From Arachnia rubra (lineage in GTDB: Bacteria > Actinomycetota > Actinomycetes > Propionibacteriales > Propionibacteriaceae): 64,000 nucleotides of DNA. The notes below the pieces were generated by a model that saw nothing but the letters and a program-made list of their open reading frames with translations, searched no databases and was not told the DNA's origin. The position numbers and the translations under genes are program-made. Shown one piece after another: positions 55,031 through 63,487 of this stretch. Numbering within the stretch: the stretch's first letter is position 1; each line of letters opens with the position of its first letter. Where the stretch lies: positions 1,364,001 to 1,428,000 of the forward strand of contig NZ_AP024463.1 of the NCBI RefSeq assembly GCF_019973735.1. The letters run 5' to 3'.

Positions 55031-56350
55031 ATGGAACACGCCTCCCTTGTAGCCGAACTCACCTCTCGCTGGCCCGAACATCGCGTTGGCCCGGGGCTCA
55101 GCCGTATCGCAGCCCTAATGGATTTGCTGGGAAATCCGGAGCGGGCCACTCCCGTGATCCAGGTGGCCGGCACGAACGGCAAGGGGTCGACCTGCATCAT
55201 GATCGACGCGTTGCTGCGTTCGGCCGGACTGCGCACGGGGAGGTTCGCCAGCCCCCACCTAAGCGATGCCCGGGAACGTATCTGCATAGACGGGCAGCCA
55301 CTGTCCGAGGCGCGGTTCGCCGAGGCCTGGCAGGAGGTCGAACCCTTCGTGCGGATGGTCGACGAGCAACAGCTGGACGGGATAGCCATGACCTTCTTCG
55401 AGGTCATCACCGGCATGGCCTACGCGGCTTTCGCTGACACGCCAGTGGATGTTGCGGTGGTCGAGGTCGGGCTCGGAGGGAGGTGGGACGCCACATCCGT
55501 CGCAGACCCACAGGTGGCGGTGGTGACCCCGGTCGGCGCTGACCACACGCACATTCTGGGCGACTCATTGGAGAAGATCGCCGCTGAGAAGGCGGGCATC
55601 ATCAAGCCCGGAGCGACGGTGGTGCTGTCCGGCCAGGAACCAGCGGCCGCCCGTGTGCTGCTGGCCCAGGCCGTTGAAGCAGGTGACGTCGTCAGGGCCG
55701 AGGGGCCGGATTTCGGTGTGCTGGAGCGTCGTCCGGCGGTGGGTGGCCAGGTGATCCGGATCGAGAGCGCGGGCGGGCCGCTGGGAGATCTGTTCCTTCC
55801 CCTCCACGGAGCTCACATGGCTCGCAATGCCGCGCTGGCCGTCGCTGCCGTCGAGGCTTTCCTCGGCGGTCAACCCCTGGCTCCCGAGATCATCGAGGAG
55901 GGGTTCGCGTCGGTGGTGGCCCCAGCCAGGCTTGAGCTGGCACGCACCTCGCCGGCCATCGTCATCGACACCGCCCACAACCCCCAGGCCGCGCAGGCGA
56001 CCATCGATGCCTGCCAGGAAGCCTTTGCCTTCCAGCCCCTCATCGGGGTGGTGGCGATGATGGCCGACAAGGACACCTCCGGAGTGCTCGAGATCTTCGC
56101 CTCGGCTATGGACCAGGTGGTGGTCACACGTGCCCAGGGAACCCCACGCGCCCTGCCCGCCGAGGAGCTGGCGCGGGCTGCAGAAGACTTCTGGCCGGCC
56201 GGGAAGGTGCACCAGGCCCCGGCGATGCCTGATGCGCTGGAACTCGCGACCCTGCTGGCCGACGCGGCCGGGCCGGGCACCGGGGTGCTAGTGGCCGGGT
56301 CGCTGATCGCGGCCGGGCAAGCCCGTGACCTGCTGGTTGCCGAGCAGTAG
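55031..56350 (+). CDS. folC: Folylpolyglutamate synthase / dihydrofolate synthase
   Basis: The 439-aa ligase adds glutamate to folates (and to dihydropteroate if bifunctional). It has the Mur-ligase P-loop QVAGTNGKGST (residues about 44-54), SPHLSDARERI, the ATP/metal site VEVGLGGRWDATSV, and the KAGIIKPGAT and DTAHNPQAA motifs of FolC. It lies beside valS in most Actinobacteria; here the DsbA/MauE pair has been inserted between them. The ATG comes nine bases after TAGTAT with no ribosome-binding site, so translation should be leaderless. It converges with an SGNH hydrolase gene. Confidence 0.93.
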   Translation: MEHASLVAELTSRWPEHRVGPGLSRIAALMDLLGNPERATPVIQVAGTNGKGSTCIMIDALLRSAGLRTGRFASPHLSDARERICIDGQPLSEARFAEAWQEVEPFVRMVDEQQLDGIAMTFFEVITGMAYAAFADTPVDVAVVEVGLGGRWDATSVADPQVAVVTPVGADHTHILGDSLEKIAAEKAGIIKPGATVVLSGQEPAAARVLLAQAVEAGDVVRAEGPDFGVLERRPAVGGQVIRIESAGGPLGDLFLPLHGAHMARNAALAVAAVEAFLGGQPLAPEIIEEGFASVVAPARLELARTSPAIVIDTAHNPQAAQATIDACQEAFAFQPLIGVVAMMADKDTSGVLEIFASAMDQVVVTRAQGTPRALPAEELARAAEDFWPAGKVHQAPAMPDALELATLLADAAGPGTGVLVAGSLIAAGQARDLLVAEQ

Positions 56351-56427
56351 GAACAGTCCTCATGACCCGGCGCTGAGGTCACCCGGGGCGATGGGGTCCG
56401 CCTATGGGAATAGCGTGTGCTTAGGGG

Positions 56428-57045
56428 CTATGGTCGGCGCAGTGCTTCGACCCGGGTGTGGGCCTCACGGTTCCAGGCCTCGGCGATCAGCTTGTGGCCC
56501 AGATCGGTGGGATGGACCCCGTCCTCGGCCAGCTCCTCGTTCTCATAGTCTGAGGAATACTCCCGGATCATCAGGCCTAGGTCAACCACTGCGCAGCCAT
56601 ATTCCGCTGCCAGGTGGTGGACGAGCTCCTGCCTCGGCTCCAGGTCCGCCCCCCAGCCCTCCTGCTCCGGGGTGACAGGGGCGACGAACGGCACCACAAG
56701 CACCACCGGCGTCCTGCCCAGGCTCTCGATCAGGCGCCGGTACGCGGCCTCGAACTCCTTCAGCGGCGAGGCCGCCTCGCCCGTGACCACCTGCCAGGTG
56801 TCGTTGATCCCTATGAAGATGCTCACCAGATCAGGTTTCTCCGCCAGCACATCGGCGTTGAATCTTGCCTCCAGATCCGCCATACGATCTCCGCTGACGC
56901 CCGCGTTGACGACCCGCGCGAACGCCAGGGGACCTTTGGCGAGCTTCGCCACGTAACCGGTGCCCAGGGATCCGCTGGCCGGGTCCCTCCCAGCGTCGGT
57001 GATGGAGTCCCCGGCGAACACGACGGTGGGCAGGCTCGCGGTCAT
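56428..57045 (-). CDS. SGNH/GDSL-family hydrolase (esterase)
   Basis: The 205-aa protein has the four SGNH blocks: FAGDSITDAGRD (nucleophile Ser), NAGVSGDRMADLEARF (Gly), FIGINDTW (Asn) and DGVHPTDLGHKL (Asp-x-x-His). There is no signal peptide, so it should act in the cytoplasm, perhaps as a carbohydrate acetyl esterase. aaaggag five bases before the ATG supports the start at 57045. It follows the GH26 mannanase gene on the same strand by 72 bp; deacetylating imported manno-oligosaccharides would fit, but is inference. Confidence 0.88.
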   Translation of the reverse strand: MTASLPTVVFAGDSITDAGRDPASGSLGTGYVAKLAKGPLAFARVVNAGVSGDRMADLEARFNADVLAEKPDLVSIFIGINDTWQVVTGEAASPLKEFEAAYRRLIESLGRTPVVLVVPFVAPVTPEQEGWGADLEPRQELVHHLAAEYGCAVVDLGLMIREYSSDYENEELAEDGVHPTDLGHKLIAEAWNREAHTRVEALRRP

Positions 57046-57117
57046 CTCAGCTCCTTTGGAAACGGTGTCGCGACAGGGTTCCACTATGCCATCGCGGTGC
57101 AGGTGACCAGCATAAAG

Positions 57118-58293
57118 CTACCGTTTCCATTCCTTGGCGAAGATAGTCCACGGGTCGTCGTGGAAAGCCCGGAAATCGGACAGCAGCGGATGATCCGGGT
57201 AGTTGCCATGCGCAGGATACGGGACATAAGCGTGTTCGCGATCACCGTGGCCGTAGTTCGCCCAGGTCAGCATCCAGGCCAGGCGGCGGGCATTTTCGTC
57301 GCGTTTCAGCGACTCCAGCACCGATGTGAACCAGCGCGGTCCCGACGCCGATCCCTCGCGAAGCCCGAACTCGGTCCAGGCCGGGACCTTTCCATGCTCG
57401 TCGGCCAGCCTGACCACCATGGACAGGTCGGCGATGGTGGAGTTGATCCACTCGCCACTGCCTCCGGTGTTGTCGTAGGAGTCATAGCCGAAGACATCGA
57501 CGTAATCGTCCCCGGGATATCCGTTCAGATACCTGGTGGGGTCACCGTCCAGCGGCGAGTTGGGAGAGTAGGCATAGAGCAGGTTGTGGAGGCCGCGATT
57601 GTCACGCAGGTATTCGACGGTGAAGCGGAACAGTTCGGCATACTGCTCCGGTGTGGCATGCCCTGCCCCCCACCAGAACCAGTCGCCGTTGTGCTCATGC
57701 CAGGGACGCATGATGACCGGGATCAGGGTCCCGTCTGCGCGTTTAGCCGCCGTGATCGTGTCGGCCAGCCGGTCCAGGTGCGCTGTCAGATCGGCGTTCC
57801 GTGCACCTCCTGGAAGCACTGAGGCGACTGCGTCGCCTGAGGTGTCGCGGAAGTTACCGCCCGTGACGGGATTCGGCATGTGCATGGTCAGGGTGTTGAC
57901 CCCGCCCAGGGCATCGGCCTGTCTGATTATGCTGGCAAGGGCCTCGACATTTGTCTCGCGTGGGGCACCGGCCTCGCCCGGCCTTTCATCGCCCTCGGCG
58001 ATGAGGCTGTCCCAGCCGAAGACCGCAGGGTAATCACCCACTGCGGCTGCGGTGTCTGAGGCACTGCCATCGCCCTGTTCAAAGGTGAAGCCCAGGGACA
58101 GGTCGTGCTGATGACCGAAGAGGATTCCCTTACCCTCTTGGGCATGCAGCCGTGTCAGGAGACGCTGGGCCTCGGTGGTGGCCGCCGGGTCCGCTGCGGC
58201 GGAGGGGGAGACCTTTGGAACAGGCGAGGAGCAGCCGGCCACCGGCAGGCCGACGGCTATGAGCAAAGACAACAAGCCTTTCAGGGGCCTCAT
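57118..58293 (-). CDS. GH26 endo-beta-mannanase lipoprotein
   Basis: The 391-aa protein has a lipoprotein signal peptide (VAGCSS, lipidated Cys near residue 21) and a GH26 (beta/alpha)8 barrel. The general acid Glu lies in RPWHEHNGDWFWWG and the nucleophile Glu in PAWTEFGLREG, both in the right places; GHQHDLSLGF and WDSLIAEGDE are further family motifs. It should cut beta-1,4-mannan or related glucomannan at the cell surface. The ATG is eight bases after TAGGCT without a Shine-Dalgarno, so leaderless. A cytoplasmic SGNH hydrolase gene follows. The pair occupies the folC-rne interval where I would expect ndk in other Actinobacteria. Confidence 0.9.
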   Translation of the reverse strand: MRPLKGLLSLLIAVGLPVAGCSSPVPKVSPSAAADPAATTEAQRLLTRLHAQEGKGILFGHQHDLSLGFTFEQGDGSASDTAAAVGDYPAVFGWDSLIAEGDERPGEAGAPRETNVEALASIIRQADALGGVNTLTMHMPNPVTGGNFRDTSGDAVASVLPGGARNADLTAHLDRLADTITAAKRADGTLIPVIMRPWHEHNGDWFWWGAGHATPEQYAELFRFTVEYLRDNRGLHNLLYAYSPNSPLDGDPTRYLNGYPGDDYVDVFGYDSYDNTGGSGEWINSTIADLSMVVRLADEHGKVPAWTEFGLREGSASGPRWFTSVLESLKRDENARRLAWMLTWANYGHGDREHAYVPYPAHGNYPDHPLLSDFRAFHDDPWTIFAKEWKR

Positions 58294-58609
58294 CGCAGTC
58301 CAGCCTAGAGTGCTCCCAAAATCGCCTGGGACTCAGAACGGCACCGGCCTGTTGGGGGGCAGCGCAGCTGCAACATTCCCGGTGGAGCGACAGTGCCCGG
58401 TGAACGTTCCTGATCCATCGCAAACGTGAATTGTGTAACAATAGGCGACAGGTCAAGCACCGCCGGTGCCGCTGAGAGGCAGCCCGAGGCTGAAACCGCG
58501 ACGATGAATCTCGACCGCGGAGGCCCCGATGCTTCTGGTTGACCTTGAGTCTTGAGAGGCGCGGTAAGCCGCGTCAGAGCTGGCGCCTACGCGCCCTAAG
58601 GAGTCCTAC
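58294..58609 (+). promoter_or_regulatory. rne upstream region with a structured leader
   Basis: This 316-bp gap has no convincing gene. From 58457 it holds a row of small hairpins: GCACC/GGTGC at 58457-58469, CAGCC/GGCTG at 58480-58492, CCGCG/CGCGG at 58496-58520, and GGCGC/GCGCC at 58582-58595 directly before the aaggag of rne. If transcribed, this would be a long structured 5' leader; RNase E genes are often autoregulated through such leaders. The leftmost 15 bases carry the GH26 promoter on the other strand. Confidence 0.5.
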
Positions 58610-61195
58610 ATGACCGAACCCAGCCAAGAATCCTCTGCATCCGAGCTGCCCTCACGCCCGCGCGTCCATCAGCTGGCCAAACATCTCGGCATCACGAGCA
58701 AGGAGCTGTTGGCCGAACTCTCCCAGCTCGGCCATGAGGTACGCAGCGCGTCCTCTGTCGTGACGGCTGACGTCGTGACCGCTGTGCTCGAGGCTCATAC
58801 CCCGGAGCCTGAGGCAGTTCCGGAACCAGGGCCTGGGACAATCCCCGAGCCAGACTCCAAGGAAGCTGCCATAGCTGAGCCGCCCGTTGAGCCTCAGCCG
58901 GATCAGTCCGGGCAAAGGCAACGTAGGCGTCGCGCCGCGTCCCGGCCTGCTGGCCCTCCCGTCGATGTGAGTGCGCCAGCCGAGACCACCACCACGGCAG
59001 CTGCCACAGCCGAACCGGCCGAGACCACTGAGCCGGACACCAGCCGCGGCCCTGCGAGGCGCCGCCGTCGTGCGACCCGGCCTGCGGGAGGGCCGGCCGC
59101 CCCCGCTCCCCAGACCGAGGTGGCCGAGGCCGGGGCCCAGACCGGCTCCGAGGAACCGCAGCCGGAGGCGCCATCGGAGCCCGCTCCCAGGGGAAGACGC
59201 CGCCGCGCGGCCCGGTCGGCTGGGGCCGTCACACCCGAGAGGACTGAGCCGGCCGAGGGCGAACAGGATTCCAGCGATTCCGGTGAGGATGGCATCGCGG
59301 CCGCGCTTCGCATGGCGGAGGAGGCCGCGAAGGCCCGGCGTGCCGCCACCGTGAAGGATCCATTCGCGGTCACGGCCGAGGGACGCACCGAGACCCTGGC
59401 GAAACTGGCCGATGCCATCGCTGACGACTCTGAGGACAGCGAACCCGGCTCCGGGGCTGAGGAGGAACCGGATGAGACAGCCGTTGAGGAAGAACGGCCC
59501 AGTCGCCGGCGCCGGAGACGTGGCGGAAGGCGCCGGCGACGTGGCTCCAGCGCCGAGGAGACGTCCGCAGACGACGGCGATGATGCCACGGAGGCTGGCG
59601 ATGAGTCCTCCACGGATTCACCCGGTGCCCCGGACCAGGAGGAGACAGCTGACGAGGAGAACGAGGCCGAGGGGGAGACCAGCACCCGCCGTCGGCGTCG
59701 GCGTCGGCGGCGTTCAGGAAACTCCGAGGCCAAGGGTGGCGCCGATGATGAGGTGACCGGCATCGAGGGGTCCACCCGGATGGAGGCGAAGCGGCAGCGG
59801 CGCAAGGAGAACCGGGCTGCCGGCCGGCGCCGCGCCCCCATCCTGTCCGAGGCCGAGTTCCTGGCCCGCCGTGAGTCCGTGGACCGCAAACTCGTGATCC
59901 GCCAACGGGCTGATTACACCCAGCTGGCAGTGGTGGAGGACGGCATACTCGTGGAGCACTACGTGGACCGCGCCTCCGCGACCTCCTTGATCGGCAACGT
60001 CTACCTGGGGCGTGTACAGAATGTGCTGCCCAGCATGGAAGCCGCGTTCATCGACATCGGCCGTGGCCGCAACGCCGTCCTCTATGCGGGTGAGGTGGAC
60101 TGGGACTCCTACGGGGTCACGGCCGAGGACCGCAAGGTCGAGAAGGTCTTCAAATCGGGTCAGACCGTGTTGGTCCAGGTCACCAAGGACCCGGTCGGCG
60201 CCAAAGGCGCTCGCCTGACCGGGCATGTCTCCCTACCCGGCCGTTACATCGTCTACTCCCCAGGTGGGCACCTGTCCGGGATCTCCCGCAAGCTCCCGGA
60301 CGTGGAGCGCACCCGGCTGAGGCAGATCCTGGGCGAGCTGATCGGTGACACCGAGTCGGTGATCGTGCGTACCGCAGCTGAGGGGGTCGCAGCCGAGGAA
60401 CTGGTGCGGGACGTCAACCGTCTCAAGGCGCAGTGGGAGGTGATTGAGAAGAAGGCGAAGGCCGGCAAGGCACCGGAAACCCTCTACGCAGAACCCGATC
60501 TGACGCTGCGCATCGTCCGTGACCTTTTCACCGAGGACTTCGCGAAACTTACTGTGCAGGGGGATGACGCCTTCGAGTCGATCTCGGCCTACGTCGGGCA
60601 TGTCGCCCCCAACCTCGCGGATCGCGTCGAGCGGTTCGAGCCGGGGGAGGACGGCAAGGACCTGTTCGCGCAGTACCGCATCGATGAGCAAATCGCCAAG
60701 GCTCTCGACCGCAAGGTCTTCCTGCCATCTGGTGGGTCACTGGTGATCGACCGCACCGAGGCGATGACCGTCATCGACGTCAACACGGGACGTTTCACGG
60801 GATCTGGGGGCAATCTCGAGGCCACCGTGACCAGCAACAACCTGGAGGCAGCCGAGGAGATCGTCCGGCAGCTGAGGCTGCGCGACCTTGGCGGCATCGT
60901 CGTGATCGACTTCATCGACATGGTGCTGCCCAGCAACCGTGAGCTGCTGCTGCGCCGTCTGGTGGAGTGTCTCGGCCGCGACCGCACCAGGCATCAGGTG
61001 GCGGAGGTCACCAGCCTGGGTCTGGTGCAGCTCACCCGCAAACGCATCGGCACTGGCCTGGCGGAGGCCTTCACCGAGGAATGCGAGCACTGCCACGGTT
61101 CTGGGTATCTGCGCTTCGATGACCCCGTTGACTCGCAGGCGCCAGCCGACGGCGGCGAGCGCAAGTCCAGCGGTAGGCGGCGCAGGAAGGGCTAG
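58610..61195 (+). CDS. rne: Ribonuclease E/G
   Basis: The 861-aa endoribonuclease processes rRNA and tRNA precursors and initiates mRNA decay. Like other actinobacterial RNase E proteins it has a long N-terminal extension: an IF2_N-like helical module (RVHQLAKHLGITSKELLAEL, residues 18-37) followed by about 330 residues of Pro/Ala/Glu low-complexity sequence with several RRRRR clusters, then the catalytic core from about residue 420. The core has the S1 domain (IGNVYLGRVQNVLPSMEAAF), the Mg2+-binding aspartates in VIDVNTGRFTG and VVIDFIDMVLP, and the zinc-link CEHC. The ATG is preceded by aaggag. It ends 155 bp before rplU. Confidence 0.95.
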   Translation: MTEPSQESSASELPSRPRVHQLAKHLGITSKELLAELSQLGHEVRSASSVVTADVVTAVLEAHTPEPEAVPEPGPGTIPEPDSKEAAIAEPPVEPQPDQSGQRQRRRRAASRPAGPPVDVSAPAETTTTAAATAEPAETTEPDTSRGPARRRRRATRPAGGPAAPAPQTEVAEAGAQTGSEEPQPEAPSEPAPRGRRRRAARSAGAVTPERTEPAEGEQDSSDSGEDGIAAALRMAEEAAKARRAATVKDPFAVTAEGRTETLAKLADAIADDSEDSEPGSGAEEEPDETAVEEERPSRRRRRRGGRRRRRGSSAEETSADDGDDATEAGDESSTDSPGAPDQEETADEENEAEGETSTRRRRRRRRRSGNSEAKGGADDEVTGIEGSTRMEAKRQRRKENRAAGRRRAPILSEAEFLARRESVDRKLVIRQRADYTQLAVVEDGILVEHYVDRASATSLIGNVYLGRVQNVLPSMEAAFIDIGRGRNAVLYAGEVDWDSYGVTAEDRKVEKVFKSGQTVLVQVTKDPVGAKGARLTGHVSLPGRYIVYSPGGHLSGISRKLPDVERTRLRQILGELIGDTESVIVRTAAEGVAAEELVRDVNRLKAQWEVIEKKAKAGKAPETLYAEPDLTLRIVRDLFTEDFAKLTVQGDDAFESISAYVGHVAPNLADRVERFEPGEDGKDLFAQYRIDEQIAKALDRKVFLPSGGSLVIDRTEAMTVIDVNTGRFTGSGGNLEATVTSNNLEAAEEIVRQLRLRDLGGIVVIDFIDMVLPSNRELLLRRLVECLGRDRTRHQVAEVTSLGLVQLTRKRIGTGLAEAFTEECEHCHGSGYLRFDDPVDSQAPADGGERKSSGRRRRKG

Positions 61196-61204
61196 GCATC
61201 CGAG

Positions 61205-61220
61205 GCCGGTTTGACCCGGC
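61205..61220 (+). terminator. Small hairpin after rne
   Basis: GCCGG at 61205-61209 and CCGGC at 61216-61220 enclose TTTGAC. It is short, lacks a T-run and overlaps the -35 of the rplU promoter, so it is at best a weak terminator. Confidence 0.3.
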
Positions 61221-61239
61221 GGGGCAGTGAACGTAAAAT
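61211..61239 (+). promoter_or_regulatory. Strong sigma-A-type promoter of rplU-rpmA
   Basis: TTGACC at 61211-61216 and TAAAAT at 61234-61239 are separated by exactly 17 bases, each one mismatch from consensus. It is the best canonical promoter in the window. Transcription from about 61246 would give a leader of roughly 105 bases before the rplU GTG, long enough for regulation by a ribosomal protein, though I cannot identify a known leader fold. Confidence 0.8.
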
Positions 61240-61350
61240 TATCCCCCGGTTGTCATGCCGTGTCTTTCGTGCGGCCAGATACCACCTCCTGATGGCCCCG
61301 ACGGGTGCACGGGAGATCCCCAGGCATGAGAAGAAGAAGGTAGGTCAGGC

Positions 61351-61659
61351 GTGTACGCGATCGTGCGCAGTGGCGGACGCCAGCACAAGGTGGCTGTTGG
61401 CGACATCCTCGACATCGACCTGGTGTCCGAAGGGGTCGGCGAAACCGTCAACCTGCAGCCGCTGCTGCTGGTCGATGACGGCACCGTGACCTCCGATGCC
61501 AAGGCCCTCGGCAAGGTCTCCGTGACGGCCGAGGTTCTGGCCGAGACCAAGGGTCCCAAGATCCGGATCATCAAATTCAAGAACAAGACCGGCTACAAGA
61601 AGCGCCAGGGCCACCGTCAGCGGTACACCCAGGTCAAGATCACCGGCATCAAGAACTGA
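61351..61659 (+). CDS. rplU: 50S ribosomal protein L21
   Basis: The 102-aa protein matches L21 from end to end: [17 protein letters not shown] at the N-terminus and [18 protein letters not shown] at the C-terminus, which binds 23S rRNA. It starts at GTG with aagg about ten bases upstream. It is followed 15 bp later by rpmA, the usual order. Confidence 0.97.
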   Translation: MYAIVRSGGRQHKVAVGDILDIDLVSEGVGETVNLQPLLLVDDGTVTSDAKALGKVSVTAEVLAETKGPKIRIIKFKNKTGYKKRQGHRQRYTQVKITGIKN

Positions 61660-61674
61660 GGCAGGAACAAGCAG

Positions 61675-61932
61675 ATGGCACACAAGAAGGGCGCGTCCTC
61701 GACGCGCAACGGTCGTGATTCCAACGCCCAGCGTCTCGGTGTGAAGCGCTTCGGCGGTCAGATTGTCGGCGCGGGCGAGATCATCGTCCGCCAGCACGGT
61801 ACTCATTTCCACCCCGGCGACAACGTGGGCCGTGGCGGCGACGACACCCTCTTCGCCCTGGCAGCAGGCCAGGTCAACTTCGGTGTCAAGCGTGGCCGCC
61901 GCGTGGTCAACGTGGCGCCCGTGGAAGCCTGA
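61675..61932 (+). CDS. rpmA: 50S ribosomal protein L27
   Basis: The 85-aa protein begins [20 protein letters not shown], with the flexible N-terminal tail that reaches the peptidyl-transferase centre, and contains [18 protein letters not shown]. The N-terminus is not extended by a cleavable prefix as in Firmicutes. Start is supported by the conserved MAHKK and an aggaac upstream. A strong hairpin follows. Confidence 0.97.
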   Translation: MAHKKGASSTRNGRDSNAQRLGVKRFGGQIVGAGEIIVRQHGTHFHPGDNVGRGGDDTLFALAAGQVNFGVKRGRRVVNVAPVEA

Positions 61933-61950
61933 GTCAGATCAGATACTGGC

Positions 61951-61984
61951 GACGGGCCCGCCTCCTTCGGGGAGCGGGCCCGTC
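61951..61984 (+). terminator. Intrinsic terminator of rplU-rpmA
   Basis: GACGGGCCCG at 61951-61960 pairs with CGGGCCCGTC at 61975-61984, and CTCC with GGAG inside, leaving one bulged C and a TTCGG loop: about 14 bp in all. T-rich sequence (gctgtttggtttt) follows. This is the most conventional terminator in the window. Confidence 0.85.
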
Positions 61985-62023
61985 GCTGTTTGGTTTTCGG
62001 ACTCCTTTGAGATACTTCTCATC

Positions 62024-63487
62024 GTGGCGATTCCCTCCTTCGTAGACCGAGTCAGGCTGACCGTGCAGGCAGGCAATGGCGGCCATGGCTGCGCCTCGGT
62101 GCACCGTGAGAAATTCAAGCCACTTGGCGGGCCTGACGGCGGCAACGGGGGCGATGGAGGTTCCGTGATCCTGCGAGTGGCGGACAACCTCAACTCGCTT
62201 GTTGAATACCACCGCCAGTCGGTCAGGAAAGCGACCAACGGGCAGCCCGGGCGCGGTGACCATCAGCACGGCGCCAGAGGGGAAGACGTGGTGCTGGCCG
62301 TGCCAGCTGGCACCGTTGTCTCTGATGCCACGACGGGGGAACACCTGGCGGATCTCGCCGGGCCTGGCCAGGAATACGTGGCTGCCGTCGGTGGCAAGGG
62401 CGGGCTGGGGAACGAGGCTCTCGCGACGACTGCCCGCAAGGCCCCAGGTTTTGCGCTGCTTGGGGAGGAAGGCGAGTCCCGGCTGATCCAGCTAGAGCTG
62501 AAGGTGCTGGCCGACATCGGCCTGGTCGGGTTTCCCTCGTCGGGGAAGTCCTCGCTGATCGCGGCCATCTCTCGCGCGAAACCAAAGATCGCCGACTACC
62601 CGTTCACCACGCTGGTGCCGAACCTGGGAGTGGTGGTCGCCGGTGATGTCACCTACACAGTCGCTGACGTGCCAGGCCTGATCGAGGGGGCCTCGCTTGG
62701 CAAAGGGCTGGGTTTCGATTTCCTGCGGCATATCGAACGCTGTCAGGCCATCGTGCATGTGATTGACCTGGGCACCTGGGAAGCGGGACGTGAACCCGTC
62801 GCCGACCTGGAGGTGATCGAGGCTGAGCTGGCGGCTCACGGTGGCCTGGAGGATCGTGAGCGCCTGGTGGCCCTGAACAAGGTGGACCTGCCTGATGCCC
62901 CCGAGCTGGCTGAGCTCGCCCGCCCCCAGCTGGAGGAGCGTGGCTATCGCGTGTTCGAGATCAGCACCAAGACAGGCGTGGGGCTCAACGAGCTGAAGTT
63001 CGCCATGGCCGGGATCGTCGCGGATCGCCGCGCCACCGCCGAGGCGCAGGAACCGCCTAGGAAAGTGCTGCGTCCCAAGCCGGTGGGCCGGGTTTCTTTA
63101 GATGACTCATTCACCATCGCCAAGAAGGGCGACGGTCAGGGAGGGTTCCTGTGGCGGGTCAGGGGGATGAAACCGGAACGCTGGATCCGGCAGACCGACT
63201 TCAGCAATGCTGAGGCGGTCGGCTACCTGGCCGACCGGTTGAACCGGCTGGGGGTTGAGGAGAAACTTCTTGAGCTGGGCGCCCGGGAGGGGGACGCGGT
63301 GGCCATCGGTGGTGAGGACGCCGTCATCTTCGACTTCGCGCCGCAGATCGACACCGGCGCGGAGATTCTCTCCCGGCGTGGCGAGGATCCGAGGCTGGAG
63401 ACCGAACGCCCAGCCGTCACCAGGCGTCGTGAGGCTGATGCTGAATACCACGCCAGGAAGACGCGCGAGGTTCTCGATGAGAGCTGA
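62024..63487 (+). CDS. obg: Obg/CgtA GTPase
   Basis: The 487-aa GTPase assists 50S assembly and links it to growth control. The Obg fold fills residues 1-160 with glycine-rich loops ([13 protein letters not shown]), followed by the G domain with G1 GFPSSGKSS, switch region [13 protein letters not shown]3 [10 protein letters not shown] and G4 NKVD, and the OCT domain ([20 protein letters not shown]). The GTG at 62024 gives the family start ([10 protein letters not shown]) and follows GATACT by seven bases without a Shine-Dalgarno, so it may be leaderless. The frame is open far upstream but that part overlaps rpmA and the terminator. Its end overlaps proB. Confidence 0.96.
   Translation: MAIPSFVDRVRLTVQAGNGGHGCASVHREKFKPLGGPDGGNGGDGGSVILRVADNLNSLVEYHRQSVRKATNGQPGRGDHQHGARGEDVVLAVPAGTVVSDATTGEHLADLAGPGQEYVAAVGGKGGLGNEALATTARKAPGFALLGEEGESRLIQLELKVLADIGLVGFPSSGKSSLIAAISRAKPKIADYPFTTLVPNLGVVVAGDVTYTVADVPGLIEGASLGKGLGFDFLRHIERCQAIVHVIDLGTWEAGREPVADLEVIEAELAAHGGLEDRERLVALNKVDLPDAPELAELARPQLEERGYRVFEISTKTGVGLNELKFAMAGIVADRRATAEAQEPPRKVLRPKPVGRVSLDDSFTIAKKGDGQGGFLWRVRGMKPERWIRQTDFSNAEAVGYLADRLNRLGVEEKLLELGAREGDAVAIGGEDAVIFDFAPQIDTGAEILSRRGEDPRLETERPAVTRRREADAEYHARKTREVLDES

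Noticed and set aside
59000..59720. Tandem DNA repeat in rne
   Set aside because: The sequence encodes low-complexity Glu/Pro/Ala with Arg clusters typical of actinobacterial RNase E; there is no regular repeat unit at DNA level.
61763..62023. N-terminal extension of Obg by 87 codons
   Set aside because: The extension overlaps rpmA and runs through the terminator hairpin; the conserved Obg N-terminus begins at the GTG at 62024.
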